From: Mixophyes australis
Lineage: Eukaryota; Chordata; Amphibia; Anura; Limnodynastidae
Reading direction: 5' to 3'
Assembly (NCBI GenBank): GCA_036250195.1
Contig: JAVHZZ010000012.1
Coordinates: 93,190,955 to 93,254,954 of the forward strand
Length of the DNA: 64,000 nt
Both the position numbers and the translations under genes were made by a program. The notes beneath the pieces are model-generated. The model made no database searches and was not told where the DNA came from. It saw only the letters and a program-made list of their open reading frames with translations. Positions 21,201-33,400 of the stretch are shown one piece after another. How positions within the stretch are numbered: the stretch's first letter is position 1; each line of letters begins with the position of its first letter.

Positions 21201-24153
21201 AATACCCCAGTAATAACCTCCTCATACTGCACAGTACTCTTATTATCATACCCAGGTACTACTAATACCCCAGTAATAACCTCATATTGCACAATACCCC
21301 CAGTATCATACACAGGTACTACTTATACCCCAGTAATAACCTCATACTACACAATACCCCCATTATCATACCCAGGTACTACTAATACCCCAGTAATAAC
21401 CTCATACTGCACAATACCCCCCATTATCATACCCAGGTACTACTAATACCCCAGTAATAACCGCCTCATACTGCACAATACTCTTATTATCATACCCAAG
21501 TACTACTAATACCCCAGTAATAACCTCCTCATACTGCACAATACCCCCATCATCATACCCAGGTACTACTAATACCCCAGTAATAACCTCCTCATACTGC
21601 ACAATACTCCCATTATCATACCCAGGTACTACTAATACCCCAGTAATAACCTCATACTGCACAATACCCCCATTATCATACCCAGGTACTGCTAATACCC
21701 CAGTAATAACCTCCTCATACTGCACAATACTCTTATTATCATACCCAGGTACTACTAATACCCCAGTAATAACCGCCTTATACTGCACAATACCCCCTTT
21801 ATCATACCCAGGTACTACTAATACCCTAGTAATAACCTCCTCATACTGCACAATACCCCCTTATCATATCCAGGTACTACTAATACCCCAGTAATAACTT
21901 CATACTGCACAATACTCCCATTATTATACCCAGGTACTACTAATACCCCATTAATAACCTCCTCATACTGCACAATACCCCCATTATCATACCCAGGTAC
22001 TACTAATACCCCAGTAATATCCTCATACTGCACAATTCTTCCATTATCATACCAAGGTACTACTAATACCCCAGTAATAACCTCATACTGCACAATACCC
22101 CCATTATCATACCCAAGTACTACTAATACCCCAGTAATAACCTCCTCATACTGCACAATACCCCCATTGTCATACCCAGATACTACTAATACCCCAGTAA
22201 TAACCTCCTCATACTGCACAATACTCCCATTATCATACCCAGGTACTACTAATACCACAGTAATAACCTCATATTGCACAATACCCCCAGTATCATACAC
22301 AGGTACTACTAATACCCCAGTAATAACCTCATACTGCACAATACCCCCATTATCATACCCAGGTACTACTAATACCCCAGTAATAACCTCATACTGCACA
22401 ATACCCCCATTATCATACCCAGGTACTACTAATACCCCAGTAATAACCTCCTCATACTGCACAATACTCTTATTATCATACCCAAGTACTACTAATACCC
22501 CAGTAATAACCTCCTCATACTGCACAATACTCCCATTATCATACCCCGGTACTACTAATACCCCAGTAATAACCTCATATTGCACAATACCCCCAGTATC
22601 ATACACAGGTACTACTAATACCCCAGTAATAACCTCATACTGCACAATACCCCCATTATCATACCCAGGTACTACTAATACCCCAGTAATAGCCTCATAC
22701 TGCACAATACCCCCATTATCATACCCAGGTACTACTAATACCCCAGTAATAACCTCATACTGCACAATACCCCCATTATCATACCCAAGTACTACTAATA
22801 CCCCAGTAATAACCTCATATTGCACAATACCCCCAGTATCATACACAGGTACTACTAATACCCCAGTAATAACCTCATTGTTCACAATACGTCCATTATC
22901 ATACCCAGGTACTACTAATACCCAAGTAATAACCTCCTCATACTGCACAATTCCCCCATTATCATACCCAGGTACTACTAATTCCCCAGTAACAACCTCA
23001 TACTGCATAATACCCCCATTATAAGACCCACGTACTACTTATACCCCAGTAATAACCTCCTCATACTGCACAATACCCCCATTATCATACCCAGGTACTA
23101 CTAATACCCCAGTAATAACATCTTACTGCACAATACCCCCGTTATAAGACCCAGGTGCTACTAATACCCCAGTAATAACCTCCTCATACTGCACAATACC
23201 CCCTTTATCATACCCAGGTACTACTAATACCCCAGTAATAACCTACTACTGCACAATACCCCCATTATCAGACATTGGTACTACTAAAACCCCAGTAATA
23301 ACCTCCTCATACTGCACAATACCCCCATTATCATACACAGGTACTACTAATACCCCTATAATAACCTCCTCATACTGCACAGTACCCCCATTATCATACC
23401 CAGGTACTACTAATACCCCAGTAATAACCTCCTACTGCACAATACCCCCGTTATAAGACCCAGGTGCTACTAATACCCCAGTAATAACCTCCTCATACTG
23501 CACAATACCCCCATTATCATACCCAGGTACTACTAATACTCCAGTAATAACCTCATACGGCACAATACCCCCGTTATCAGATACAGGTACTACTAATACC
23601 CCAGTCATAACCTCATACTGCACATTACCCCCATTATCAGACATTGGTACTACTAAAACCCTAGTAATAATCCCATTTTGCACAATACCCCAATTATCAT
23701 ACACAGGGACTACTAATACCCCAGTAATAACCTCCTCATACTGCACAATACCCCCATTATCATACACAGGCACTACTAATACCCCTGTAATAACCTCCTC
23801 ATACTGCACAATATCCCCATTATCATACCCAGGTACTACTAATACCCCAGTAATAACCTCCTCATACTGCACAATACCCCCATTATCATACACAGGTACT
23901 GCTAATACCCCAGTAATAACTTCATACTGCACAATACCCCCATTATCATACACAGGTACTACTAATACCCCAGTAAAAACCTCATATTGCACAATACCCC
24001 CATTATCATACCCAGGTACTACTAATACCCCAGTAAAAACATCATATTGCACAATACCCCCATTATCATACCCAAGTACTACTAATACCCCGGTAATAAC
24101 CTCATACTGCAGAATACTCCCATTATCAGACACAGGTAGTACTAATACCCTAT
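15254..24153. repeat. 60/63-bp minisatellite upstream of MTX1, 8.9 kb, about 145 copies
   Basis: Units run TACTACTAATACCCCAGTAA, TAACCTCATACTGCACAATA, then CCCCCATTATCATACCCAGG; a 63-bp form has an extra TCC in CCTCCTCATAC. Variants mark subfamilies: TTCTTATTATC with AAGTAC, CCAGTATCATACACAGG, and TAATAGCCTC (at about 18265, 19374 and 22687). The right end (after about 23000) is more divergent (TTATAAGACCC, TCAGACATTGG). Because 60 and 63 are both multiples of three, both strands stay open for hundreds of codons, broken by occasional 1-2 base indels (for example near 17322, 21174, 21859). I regard it as non-coding. Confidence 0.95.
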
Positions 24154-24372
24154 TGTGGCTGCATCACCTATAAAAAACTTATTGTATAAATATTTTTAAA
24201 TTTTTAGCAGTGTGCCAATTTATATCATTGCAGATGTACTGATTTTTTAGGTATTGATTCCTGAGACAGTATGCCATGTTTGGGTTTTGTAACTTTTCTG
24301 TAGGAAATCCCAAGTAGGCATATGTGTGGAGGGGATTTGTTTTGCACCTGTCTGGAGACAGGTAATCTCATG
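24154..24372. other. Short AT-rich unique spacer
   Basis: Non-repetitive AT-rich sequence between the 60/63-bp array and the LINE. Nothing recognised. Confidence 0.4.
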
Positions 24373-26713
24373 TTAATTATACTGTTTCATCGCTGAGTGA
24401 TTATTATTTATGTATTTATAAGGCACCACAGATTCTGTAACGCCGGATACAGAAGCAAGTAACAAATAGATGAGGTAATACATGTCAGTAGTACAGATGA
24501 GTGTGAGTAATGCTAAGGAGCTTGAACTGAATTCTGAAAGGGATAGGGAGCCAATGAAGGGTTTTACACAGAGGAGAAGCAGAAGATGTGCCGTGGGAGA
24601 GTGAGATGAGCCCAGCCACAGCATTCTGTATGGATTGAAGGTCAGAAGTGTGAGAGCGAGGAAGACCAGTAAGAAGGAGGTTGTAATAGTCGAAATGAGA
24701 AATGATAAGTGAAGGGACCAGGATTTTAGTTGCTTTCTGAGAGGAAGGGACAGATTTTCGTAATGTTACGGAGGAGATAGTGGAAGGATTTGGTGAGGGA
24801 CTGGATATGATAGGTAAAGCTGAGTCAAGGGTGACTCCAAGGCAGTGGGCGTAGGGTGACAGGAGAAAGAGTGATGTTGTCAACCAAGAGGGAGATATTG
24901 GGAGGTTAACACTGGCAGAAGGAAAGATGAGGAGCTCGGATTTGGAGATGTTGAGTTTCAGGAGCGCTGTGACATCCAGGTAGTTACAGCAGAGAGACAG
25001 CTGGATACCTGGGTTAGGACAGCGGGAGAGAGGTCAGGGGAGGAAAGATAGATCTGTCTGTCATCATAGAGGTGATACTGGAGGCCAAAGGATTGATGGA
25101 GTTCACAGAGAGAGGTGGTGTAGAGAGAGAAGAGCAGAGGGCCAAGGACAGAGCCTTGAGGGACACCAATACAAAGGGGAAGAGGGGGGAGGTAGAGCCA
25201 GAAACAGACACGCTGAAAGAGCGGCCAGAGAGGTAGGAGGGAAACCAGGAGAGAGCTGTGTCACAAAGACCTGTGGAGTGAAGGGTGGTGAGAAGAAGAG
25301 AATGATCAACGGGGTCAAAAGCAGCAGAGCGGTCGAGGAGAATGAGAAGGGAGAAGTGACCAACGGACTTAGCTAAGAGTAATTCATATGTTACTTTAAT
25401 GAGGGCAGTTTCAGTGAGTGAAGGGGATGGAAGCCAGACTGGAGAGGGTCAGAAAGAGAGTGGGAAGAGAGAAAGTGGGTTAGATGATTGAAGCCAAATC
25501 GTTCGAGAATTTTAGTAGCAAAGGGAAATAGAGATATGATGCGATGGTTGGAGAGAGAGGATGGGTCAAGGGCAGGTTTCCTGAGAATAGGGGAGATGAG
25601 AGCATGCTTGAAGGCCGAGGGAAGGTATCAGTGGGGAGAGAGAGGTTAAAGAGGTGAGCAAGGTGACAACAGGCATTGGAAGAGAGGGAGCGGAGGAACT
25701 TGGAGCGGACAGAATCAAGAGGACAGGTTGTAGAAGAAGAGGAGAGAAGAGAGAGGATCTCAGGCACCGTTACAGGTGGGTTGGAGCCAAGGGTGGCAGA
25801 GTAAGTGATAGAGAGGACAGGTGGGGGAGGCAAGTCTGACGAGAACAGATATCATTGTGTATAGAGTCAATTTTGTCTTTGATGTAAGTGGCAAGTCAAG
25901 AGCGGTGATGGACAAGGGGGGAGGAAGTGGGGAGGTCACTTTAGAGAATTAATGGTAGCAAAGAGGTGTTGGGGTTTATTGGACTTGGAGGAGATGAGGG
26001 ATGTGAAATAGGTTTGTTTGACAAGAGAGTGGGTGAAGTCAGCAATGGAGCGGTATTTTCTCCATTGGCGTTCAGAGGAGCGGGAGCACTTTTGGAGGAG
26101 ACGAGTAAGAGGGGAGTGCCATGTTTGGGGTTTAGATTGGCGGGGATGAAGGAGGTGGCTGGGGCTGCAGTATCAAGGGCAACAGAGAGTGAGGAGTTGT
26201 AAAGAGAGACAGAAGCGTTTTGACTTGATAGGGAAGTAATGGAAGCAAGTAAGGGTTTGAGGGAGGACGCAGTGATGATGGGGTCAATGTTCTTGATGGG
26301 ACGCAGCGGGCGAGTGACTTTGGGTGGGAGAGGTGGGGCAAGGGGGGAAAAGAGAGGGTAAAGGAAAGGAGATTGTGGTCAGAGAGGGGGAAGTTAGAAT
26401 TGGAGAAGTTGGAGATGTCACAGAGATAGGAGAACACTAGGTCCAGGGAGTGACCATCATGGTGGGTGGTGGAAGTTGTCCATTGGGAGAAGCCATGGGA
26501 GGAAGTGAGAGTGAGGAATTTAGCAGCAACTGTAGTAATAGGAAAGTCGGTAGGGATGTTAAAATCCCCAATGAAATTGAGATGATGGGCCAGGGAGAGG
26601 ATAGATGACCACAAAACGAAGGTGGAGAAGTGAGAAGAGGTAGATGGAGTGAACTTCAAAGGAGGAGGAGAGGGAGCGTTAAGGCTGAAGGTGTCTGCTG
26701 AGCCTGGCAGCAC
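24373..26713 (-). mobile_element. CR1/L2-like LINE, frameshifted copy
   Basis: On the minus strand the order is that of a non-LTR retrotransposon. An AP-endonuclease part has GDFNIPTD (26546-26569) and SDHNLLSF (about 26360-26383). The reverse transcriptase follows with LSSSSTTCPLDSVRSKFL (about 25700), AAFDPVD (about 25305-25327), [10 protein letters not shown] (about 25138-25167) and YDDRQIY (about 25045). The 3' part carries the thumb-like KTLHWLPIPFRIQFK (about 24520-24565). The pieces lie in different frames with stops, and YADD has become YDD, so it is inactive. The 3' end (24405-24450, ATTTATAAGGCACCACAG) resembles the edge of the repeat at 35683. CR1/L2/Rex1 placement is inferred from the endonuclease plus HWLPI motif. 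Confidence 0.8.
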
Positions 26714-26913
26714 AGGAGGTAATTAGACTCCCTGGTAGGACCCCTATGTGTGTAAGACTCAGGATACAAGTAATCACAGATTAATGTGAAGTTTGCAAAT
26801 TAAATTGCGTTAAAAGCCAGATTATAGAACTGTTACATCCTGATGGTAAACATTCACTATAATACCTCAGACGTAGTGGTGCCGCTAGCAGCAATGTAAA
26901 AAGGTGTTAAACC

Positions 26914-27289
26914 CCTCCAGGCTGATTTATGTGCAGGCTGCAGGAAGCACCTGGATTGGTTAAATTAGCAGGAGGCTGGATTACCTCCTGCCAGAGTATC
27001 TGTGTAAATCTGTATAAAAGGAGGACTGTTTGACCATGTAATGTAGTATTATTTTTCCATCTGTACCTTCTGAGATCACTAGTACAAGTAATGTAACTGT
27101 CCTTATTAGGACACTTGAGCTAATAAAACATCACTGCTTCAAGATCCTGCTTTGATGCAGGATCCTAATAAGGACAGTCCTCCTGTTATACAGATTACAC
27201 AGATATCCTGGCAGGAGGTAATCCAGCCTCCTGCCCCTTTAACCAATCCAGGTGCTTCATGCAGCCTGCACATAAGTCAGTCTGGAGGG
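26914..27289. repeat. 116-bp imperfect inverted repeat with 143-bp loop
   Basis: The left arm 26914-27029 is the reverse complement of the right arm 27173-27289, with roughly 90% identity. Both arms carry CACCTGGATTGGTTAAA and AGGAGGCTGGATTACCTCCT. The left arm ends in a TATAAAAGG box (27013-27021), and the loop holds AATAAA (27122-27127), so one arm plus loop resembles an LTR with promoter and poly(A) signal. A smaller nested pair, TGTCCTTATTAGGA (about 27098) and TCCTAATAAGGACA (about 27163), sits inside. It could be two inverted solo-LTR pieces or a foldback transposon. Confidence 0.75.
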
Positions 27290-27350
27290 TGTTCCCTGAA
27301 AATTTCACCTACAACACTGCACATCAGTCCACATAACTGTGACTTTCTAC

Positions 27351-29404
27351 TCTGTATATTGTGTGTTCTCCAGTGTGCAGTGTATATTGTGTGTTCTCCA
27401 GTGTGCAGTGTATATTGTGTGTTCTCCAGTGTGCAGTGTATATTGTGTGTTCTCCAGTGTGGAGTGTATATTGTGTGTTCTCCAGTGCACAGTGTATGTA
27501 GTGTGTTCTCCGGTGTGCAGTGTATGTTGTGTGTTCTCCAGTGCACAGTGTATGTTGTGTGTTCTCCAGTGCACAGTGTATGTTGTGTGTTCTCCGGTGC
27601 GCAGTGTATGTTGTGTGTTCTCCAATGTGCAGTGTATGTTGTGTGTTCTCCAGTGCACAGTGTATGTTGTGTGTTCTCCAGTGCACAGTGTATGTTGTGT
27701 GTTCTCCGGTGCGCAGTGTATGTTGTGTGTTCTCCAATGTGCAGTGTATGTTGTGTGTTCTCCAGTGCACAGTGTATGTTGTGTGTTCTCCAGTGTACAG
27801 TGTATATTGTGTGTTCTCCAGTGCACAGTGTATGTTGTATGATCTCCGGTGTGCAGTGTATGTTGTGTGTTCTCCAGTGCACAGTGTATGTTGTGTGTTC
27901 TCCGGTGCGCAGTGTATGTTGTGTGTTCTCCAGTGCACAGTGTATGTTGTGTGTTCTCCAGTGCACAGTGTATGTTGTGTGTTCTCCGGTGTACAGTGTA
28001 TGTTGTGTGTTCTCCAGTGTACAGTGTATGTTGTGTGTTCTCCAGTGCACAGTGTATGTTGTGTGTTCTCCGGTGCGCAGTGTATGTTGTGTGTTCTCCA
28101 GTGTACAGTGTATGTTGTGTGTTCTCCAGTGTACAGTGTATATTGTGTGTTCTCCAGTGCACAGTGTATGTTGTGTGTTCTCCAGTGCACAGTGTATGTT
28201 GTGTGTTCTCCAGTGCACAGTGTATATTGTGTGTTCTCCAGTGCACAGTGTATGTTGTGTGTTCTCCAGTGTGCAGTGTATGTTGTGTGTTCTCCAGTGC
28301 ACAGTGTATGTTGTGTGTTCTCCAGTGTGCAGTGTATATTGTGTGTTCTCCAGTGCACAGTGTATGTTGTGTGTTCTCCAGTGTACAGTTTATGTTGTGT
28401 GTCCTCCAGTGTACAGTGTATGTTGTGTGTTCTCCAGTGTGCAGTGTATGTTGTGTGTTCTCCAGTGTACAGTGTATGTTGTGTGTTCTCCAGTGTACAG
28501 TGTATATTGTGTGTTCTCCAGTGCACAGTGTATGTTGTGTGTTCTCCGGTGCGCAGTGTATGTTGTGTGTTCTCCGGTGCGCAGTGTATGTTGTGTGTTC
28601 TCCGGTGCACAGTGTATATTGTGTGTTCTCCAGTGCACAGTGTATGTTGTGTGTTCTCCAGTGTGCAGTGTATGTTGTGTGTTCTCCAGTGTGCAGTGTA
28701 TGTTGTGTGTTCTCCAGTGTGCAGTGTATATTGTGTGTTCTCCAGTGCACAGTGTATGTTGTGTGTTCTCCAGTGTACAGTTTATGTTGTGTGTCCTCCA
28801 GTGTACAGTGTATGTTGTGTGTTCTCCAGTGCACAGTGTATGTTGTGTGTTCTCCAGTGTGCAGTGTATGTTGTGTGTTCTCCAGTGTGCAGTGTATGTT
28901 GTGTGTTCTCTAGTGTGCAGTGTATGTTGTGTGTTCTCCGGTGTACAGTTTATGTTGTGTGTCCTCCAGTGTACAGTGTATGTTGTGTGTTCTCCAGTGT
29001 ACAGTGTATGTTGTGTGTTCTCCAGTGCACAGTGTATGTTGTGTGTTCTCCGGTGCGCAGTGTATGTTGTGTGTTCTCCAGTGCACAGTGTATGTTGTGT
29101 GTTCTCCAGTGTGCAGTGTATATTGTGTGTTCTCCAGTGCACAGTGTATGTTGTGTGTTCTCCAGTGTACAGTTTATGTTGTGTGTCCTCCAGTGTACAG
29201 TGTATGTTGTGTGTTCTCCAGTGTACAGTGTATGTTGTGTGTTCTCCAGTGCACAGTGTATGTTGTGTGTTCTCCAGTGTGCAGTGTATGTTGTGTGTTC
29301 TCCAGTGTACAGTGTATGTTGTGTGTTCTCTAGTGTGCAGTGTATGTTGTGTGTTCTCCGGTGCGCAGTGTATGTTGTGTGTTCTCCAATGTGCAGTGTA
29401 TGTG
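27351..29404. repeat. 28-bp minisatellite between MTX1 and THBS3, about 73 copies
   Basis: Head-to-tail 28-bp units, core GTGCACAGTGTATGTTGTGT then GTTCTCCA. Variants are GTGCAC, GTGTGC, GTGTAC, GTGCGC, TATATT/TATGTT and CCAG/CCGG. The unit is largely alternating purine-pyrimidine on part of its length. Three frames per strand are open with an 84-bp (28-residue) period, which produces the 764-, 629-, 495- and 433-codon frames on opposite strands. These are not genes. Confidence 0.95.
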
Positions 29405-30224
29405 AGTGATGTCAGGAAGCGCTGTATCCTTTCCCTCACACTGTGATGTGAGTGCAGCGCCCCCCGGAGGCTGAGCTCCCAGCTGGCTGGATGTGATGTT
29501 ATATTTCCAGACTCTCCAGGTGGAAGATTTAATGAATCCCTTTGAAGTCCACATCTGACCTCCCTGAACTCACAGCAATTATCCCTCAATTGCACCTTAG
29601 TGCTGAGTGTAACACTATCCGGTACAGACATCTCCCTGCCTGGCCTGGGGCCCATCTCACATTCCTCACCTGCCCCATCACACTCACACACTGACTGTAT
29701 TCTAGTGACCCAGAATGTAGACTGTGGGCGAGGGTGTGTTAGAGTGAGTGAGGCTGTGTGAGAGTGAGTGAGGCTGCCTTAGACTGAGTGAGGCTGTGTG
29801 AGGGTATATTCCCCGAGGAGTGTCTGTACTTGTTATACACACATTGAGATGATGGAAGTATCCAGCTGTTACTCTCTTTCATCTTCTGCTCTCTGGTTTC
29901 AGGTCATTCGTAATATATGACTATGATTTATAGAATTACTACCTGGATATTATAGTCAGATAAGATGATTATTACACCTGAGCTGTGATTATTCTATAAG
30001 ACACATTTCCCTGCTAGGTGTCGTTACTAATGATCTGGACAAGATTCTGCAGGTGACCCTTCGGGACGTTCAGGTTACTGGGTAACTGTGGGGTACTGAT
30101 CCTGTGCACCCCCTGCATCCCGGGGATCAACTCCAGACAGACTGACCCGTCTGTGACCCCCCGACCACCATTGTACCCCAGCACCCCGGGCGGAGGAGGT
30201 TGCAGGGAAGTGCAGAATGTAGAG
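29405..30224. other. THBS3 upstream region
   Basis: Mostly unique sequence. A short imperfect repeat based on GAGTGAGTGAGGCTGTGTGAG lies at about 29735-29805. No exon or known element was recognised. It is the natural place for distal THBS3 control elements, but no specific site can be argued. Confidence 0.4.
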
Positions 30225-30331
30225 CAGTGATGGGAGAGGGGGGCAGGCAGGGGGTGGGAGGGGAGGATCCCAGCAGCCAGCACAGCTACACACAGCCAGT
30301 CACTGACACCTCTGTGCTTCCTGAGTCCAGC
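30225..30331 (+). promoter_or_regulatory. THBS3: Putative THBS3 core promoter and 5' untranslated region
   Basis: The 100 bases before the start codon open with a G-rich tract (GGGAGAGGGGGGCAGGCAGG, then GGGTGGGAGGGGAGG at about 30251-30265) that offers Sp1/KLF-type sites, followed by a CA-rich leader. There is no TATA box at the expected distance. Position and base composition suggest a TATA-less promoter; the exact start of transcription cannot be told. Confidence 0.45.
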
Positions 30332-30410
30332 ATGGAGACGAGAGAGGCTGTGAGCGTCCTGCTGCTGTTCCTGTGTTCTTCTGTGCTCTCCGCCAGACCC
30401 GAGGTGCAAG
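30332..30410 (+). CDS. THBS3: THBS3 exon 1 (signal peptide)
   Basis: Encodes [20 protein letters not shown] then ARPEVQ. This is a classical signal peptide with a leucine-rich core and probable cleavage after SVLSA. The ATG context is CAGCATGG. Donor GTAAGA. The exon ends in phase 1. Confidence 0.93.
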
Positions 30411-33400
30411 GTAAGAGCACCCCCATGCCCCTGCGTGCCACTCGTACCTGGCACACTCCAGGCTCTCCCTTATTGGCTGCTGTCTGCAGGAGCTCCACCC
30501 ACAGTCCACAGCTAGCATGCTGCATCGTCCTGAGCTCTCCATATCAGTAGGGATCGTAGCTCCATCACTGGCTGCATCCTCCTGAGCTTCTCACCATATC
30601 AGTAGGGATCGTAGCTCCATCACTGGCTGCATCTTCCTGAGCTTCTCACCATATCAGTAGGGATCGTAGCTCCATCACTGGCTGCATCCTCCTGAGCTTC
30701 TCTCCATATCAGTAGGGATCGTAGCTCCATCACTGGCTGCATCCTCCTGAGCTTCTCACCATATCAGTAGGGATCATAGCTCCCTCACTGGCTGCATCCT
30801 CCTGAGCTTCTCACCATATCAGTAGGGATCATAGCTCCCTCACTGGCTGCATCCTCCTGAGCTTCTCACCATATCAGTAGGGATCATAGCTCCCTCACTG
30901 GCTGCATCCTCCTGAGCTTCTCACCATATCAGTAGGGATCATAGCTCCCCCACTGGCTGCATCCTCCTGAGCTTCTCACCATATCAGTAGGGATCGTAGC
31001 TCCCTCACTGGCTGCATCCTCCTGAGCTTCTCTCCATATCAGTAGGGATCATAGCTCCCTCACTGGCTGCATCCTCCTGAGCTTCTCACCATATCAGTAG
31101 GGATCATAGCTCCCCCACTGGCTGCATCCTCCTGAGCTTCTCACCATATCAGTAGGGATCGTAGCTCCCTCACTGGCTGCATCCTCCTGAGCTTCTCACC
31201 ATATCAGTAGGGATCGTAGCTCCCTCACTGGCTGCATCCTGCTGAGCTTCTCACCATATCAGTAGGGATCGTAGCTCCATCACTGGCTGCATCCTCCTGA
31301 GCTTCTCACCATATCAGTAGGGATCGTAGCTCCCTCACTGGCTGCATCCTGCTGAGCTTCTCACCATATCAGTAGGGATCGTAGCTCCATCACTGGCTGC
31401 ATCCTCCTGAGCTTCTCACCATATCAGTAGGGATCGTAGCTCCCTCACTGGCTGCATCCTCCTGAGCTTCTCACCATATCAGTAGGGATCATAGCTCCCT
31501 CACTGGCTGCATCCTCCTGAGCTTCTCACCATATCAGTAGGGATCATAGCTCCCCCACTGACTGCATCCTCCTGAGCTTCTCACCATATCAGTAGGGATC
31601 ATAGCTCCCTCACTGGCTGCATCCTCCTGAGCTTCTCACCATATCAGTAGGGATCGTAGCTCCATCACTGGCTGCATCCTCCTGAGCTTCTCACCATATC
31701 AGTAGGGATCGTAGCTCCCTCACTGGCTGCATCCTGCTGAGCTTCTCACCATATCAGTAGGGATCGTAGCTCCATCACTGGCTGCATCCTCCTGAGCTTC
31801 TCACCATATCAGTAGGGATCGTAGCTCCCTCACTGGCTGCATCCTCCTGAGCTTCTCACCATATCAGTAGGGATCATAGCTCCCTCACTGGCTGCATCCT
31901 CCTGAGCTTCTCACCATATCAGTAGGGATCATAGCTCCCCCACTGACTGCATCCTCCTGAGCTTCTCACCATATCAGTAGGGATCGTAGCTCCCTCACTG
32001 GCTGCATCCTCCTGAGCTTCTCACCATATCAGTAGGGATCGTAGCTCCATCACTGGCTGCATCCTCCTGAGCTTCTCACCATATCAGTAGGGATCGTAGC
32101 TCCATCACTGGCTGCATCCTCCTGAGCTTCTCTCCATATCAGTAGGGATCGTAGCTCCATCACTGGCTGCATCCTCCTGAGCTTCTCACCATATCAGTAG
32201 GGATCGTAGCTCCCTCACTGGCTGCATCCTCCTGAGCTTCTCTCCATATCAGTAAGGATCGTAGGTCCCTCACTGACTGCATCCTCCTGAGCTTCTCATC
32301 ATATCAGTAGGGATCGTAGCTCCATCACTGGCTGCATCCTCCTGAGCTTCTCACCATATCAGTAGGGATCGTAGCTCCCTCACTGGCTGCATCCTCCTGA
32401 GCTTCTCACCATATCAGTAGGGATCGTAGCTCCATCACTGGCTGCATCCTCCTGAGCTTCTCACCATATCAGTAGGGATCGTAGCTCCATCACTGGCTGC
32501 ATCCTCCTGAGCTTCTCTCCATATCAGTAGGGATCGTAGCTCCATCACTGGCTGCATCCTCCTGAGCTTCTCTCAATATCAGTAGGGATCGTAGCTCCCT
32601 TACTGACTGCATCCTCCTGAGCTTCTCACCATATCAGTAGGGATCGTAGCTCCCTTACTGACTGCATCCTCCTGAGCTTCTCACCATATCAGTAGGGATC
32701 GTAGCTCCCTCACTGGCTGCATCCTGCTGAGCTTCTCACCATATCAGTAGGGATCGTAGCTCCATCCCTGGCTGCATCCTCCTGAGCTTCTCACCATATC
32801 AGTAGGGATCGTAGCTCCCTCACTGGCTGCATCCTCCTGAGCTTCTCACCATATCAGTAGGGATCATAGCTCCCTCACTGGCTGCATCCTCCTGAGCTTC
32901 TCACCATATCAGTAGGGATCATAGCTCCCCCACTGACTGCATCCTCCTGAGCTTCTCACCATATCAGTAGGGATCGTAGCTCCCTCACTGGCTGCATCCT
33001 CCTGAGCTTCTCACCATATCAGTAGGGATCGTAGCTCCATCACTGGCTGCATCCTCCTGAGCTTCTCACCATATCAGTAGGGATCGTAGCTCCATCACTG
33101 GCTGCATCCTCCTGAGCTTCTCTCCATATCAGTAGGGATCGTAGCTCCATCACTGGCTGCATCCTCCTGAGCTTCTCACCATATCAGTAGGGATCGTAGC
33201 TCCCTCACTGGCTGCATCCTCCTGAGCTTCTCTCCATATCAGTAAGGATCGTAGGTCCCTCACTGGCTGCATCCTCCTGAGCTTCTCATCATATCAGTAG
33301 GGATCGTAGCTCCATCACTGGCTGCATCCTCCTGAGCTTCTCACCATATCAGTAGGGATCGTAGCTCCCTCACTGGCTGCATCCTCCTGAGCTTCTCACC

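Noticed and set aside
17580..22830. TATTGCAC in some 60-bp units, equal to the miR-25/92 family seed (GTGCAATA target on the minus strand)
   Set aside because: Most units read TACTGCAC, there is no hairpin precursor, and the array is not known to be transcribed. In mammals MIR92B lies beyond the 3' end of THBS3, which is outside this window.
17282..23024. Long open frames on both strands in the 60/63-bp array (889, 892, 424, 396 and 285 codons)
   Set aside because: Sense and antisense frames are equally open, with no recognisable domain, start context or splice sites. They follow from unit lengths divisible by three.
24485..26713. Serine- and proline-rich minus-strand open frames as separate host genes
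   Set aside because: In order they spell out endonuclease and reverse-transcriptase motifs of one frameshifted LINE.
27152..29691. Cysteine-rich (VCSPVHSVCC) and HT-rich (TGEHTTYTVHWR) repeat proteins on opposite strands; the latter looks a little like zinc-finger linkers (TGEH)
   Set aside because: Both are translations of the same 28-bp array, open in several frames at once. There are no C2H2 residues at zinc-finger spacing.
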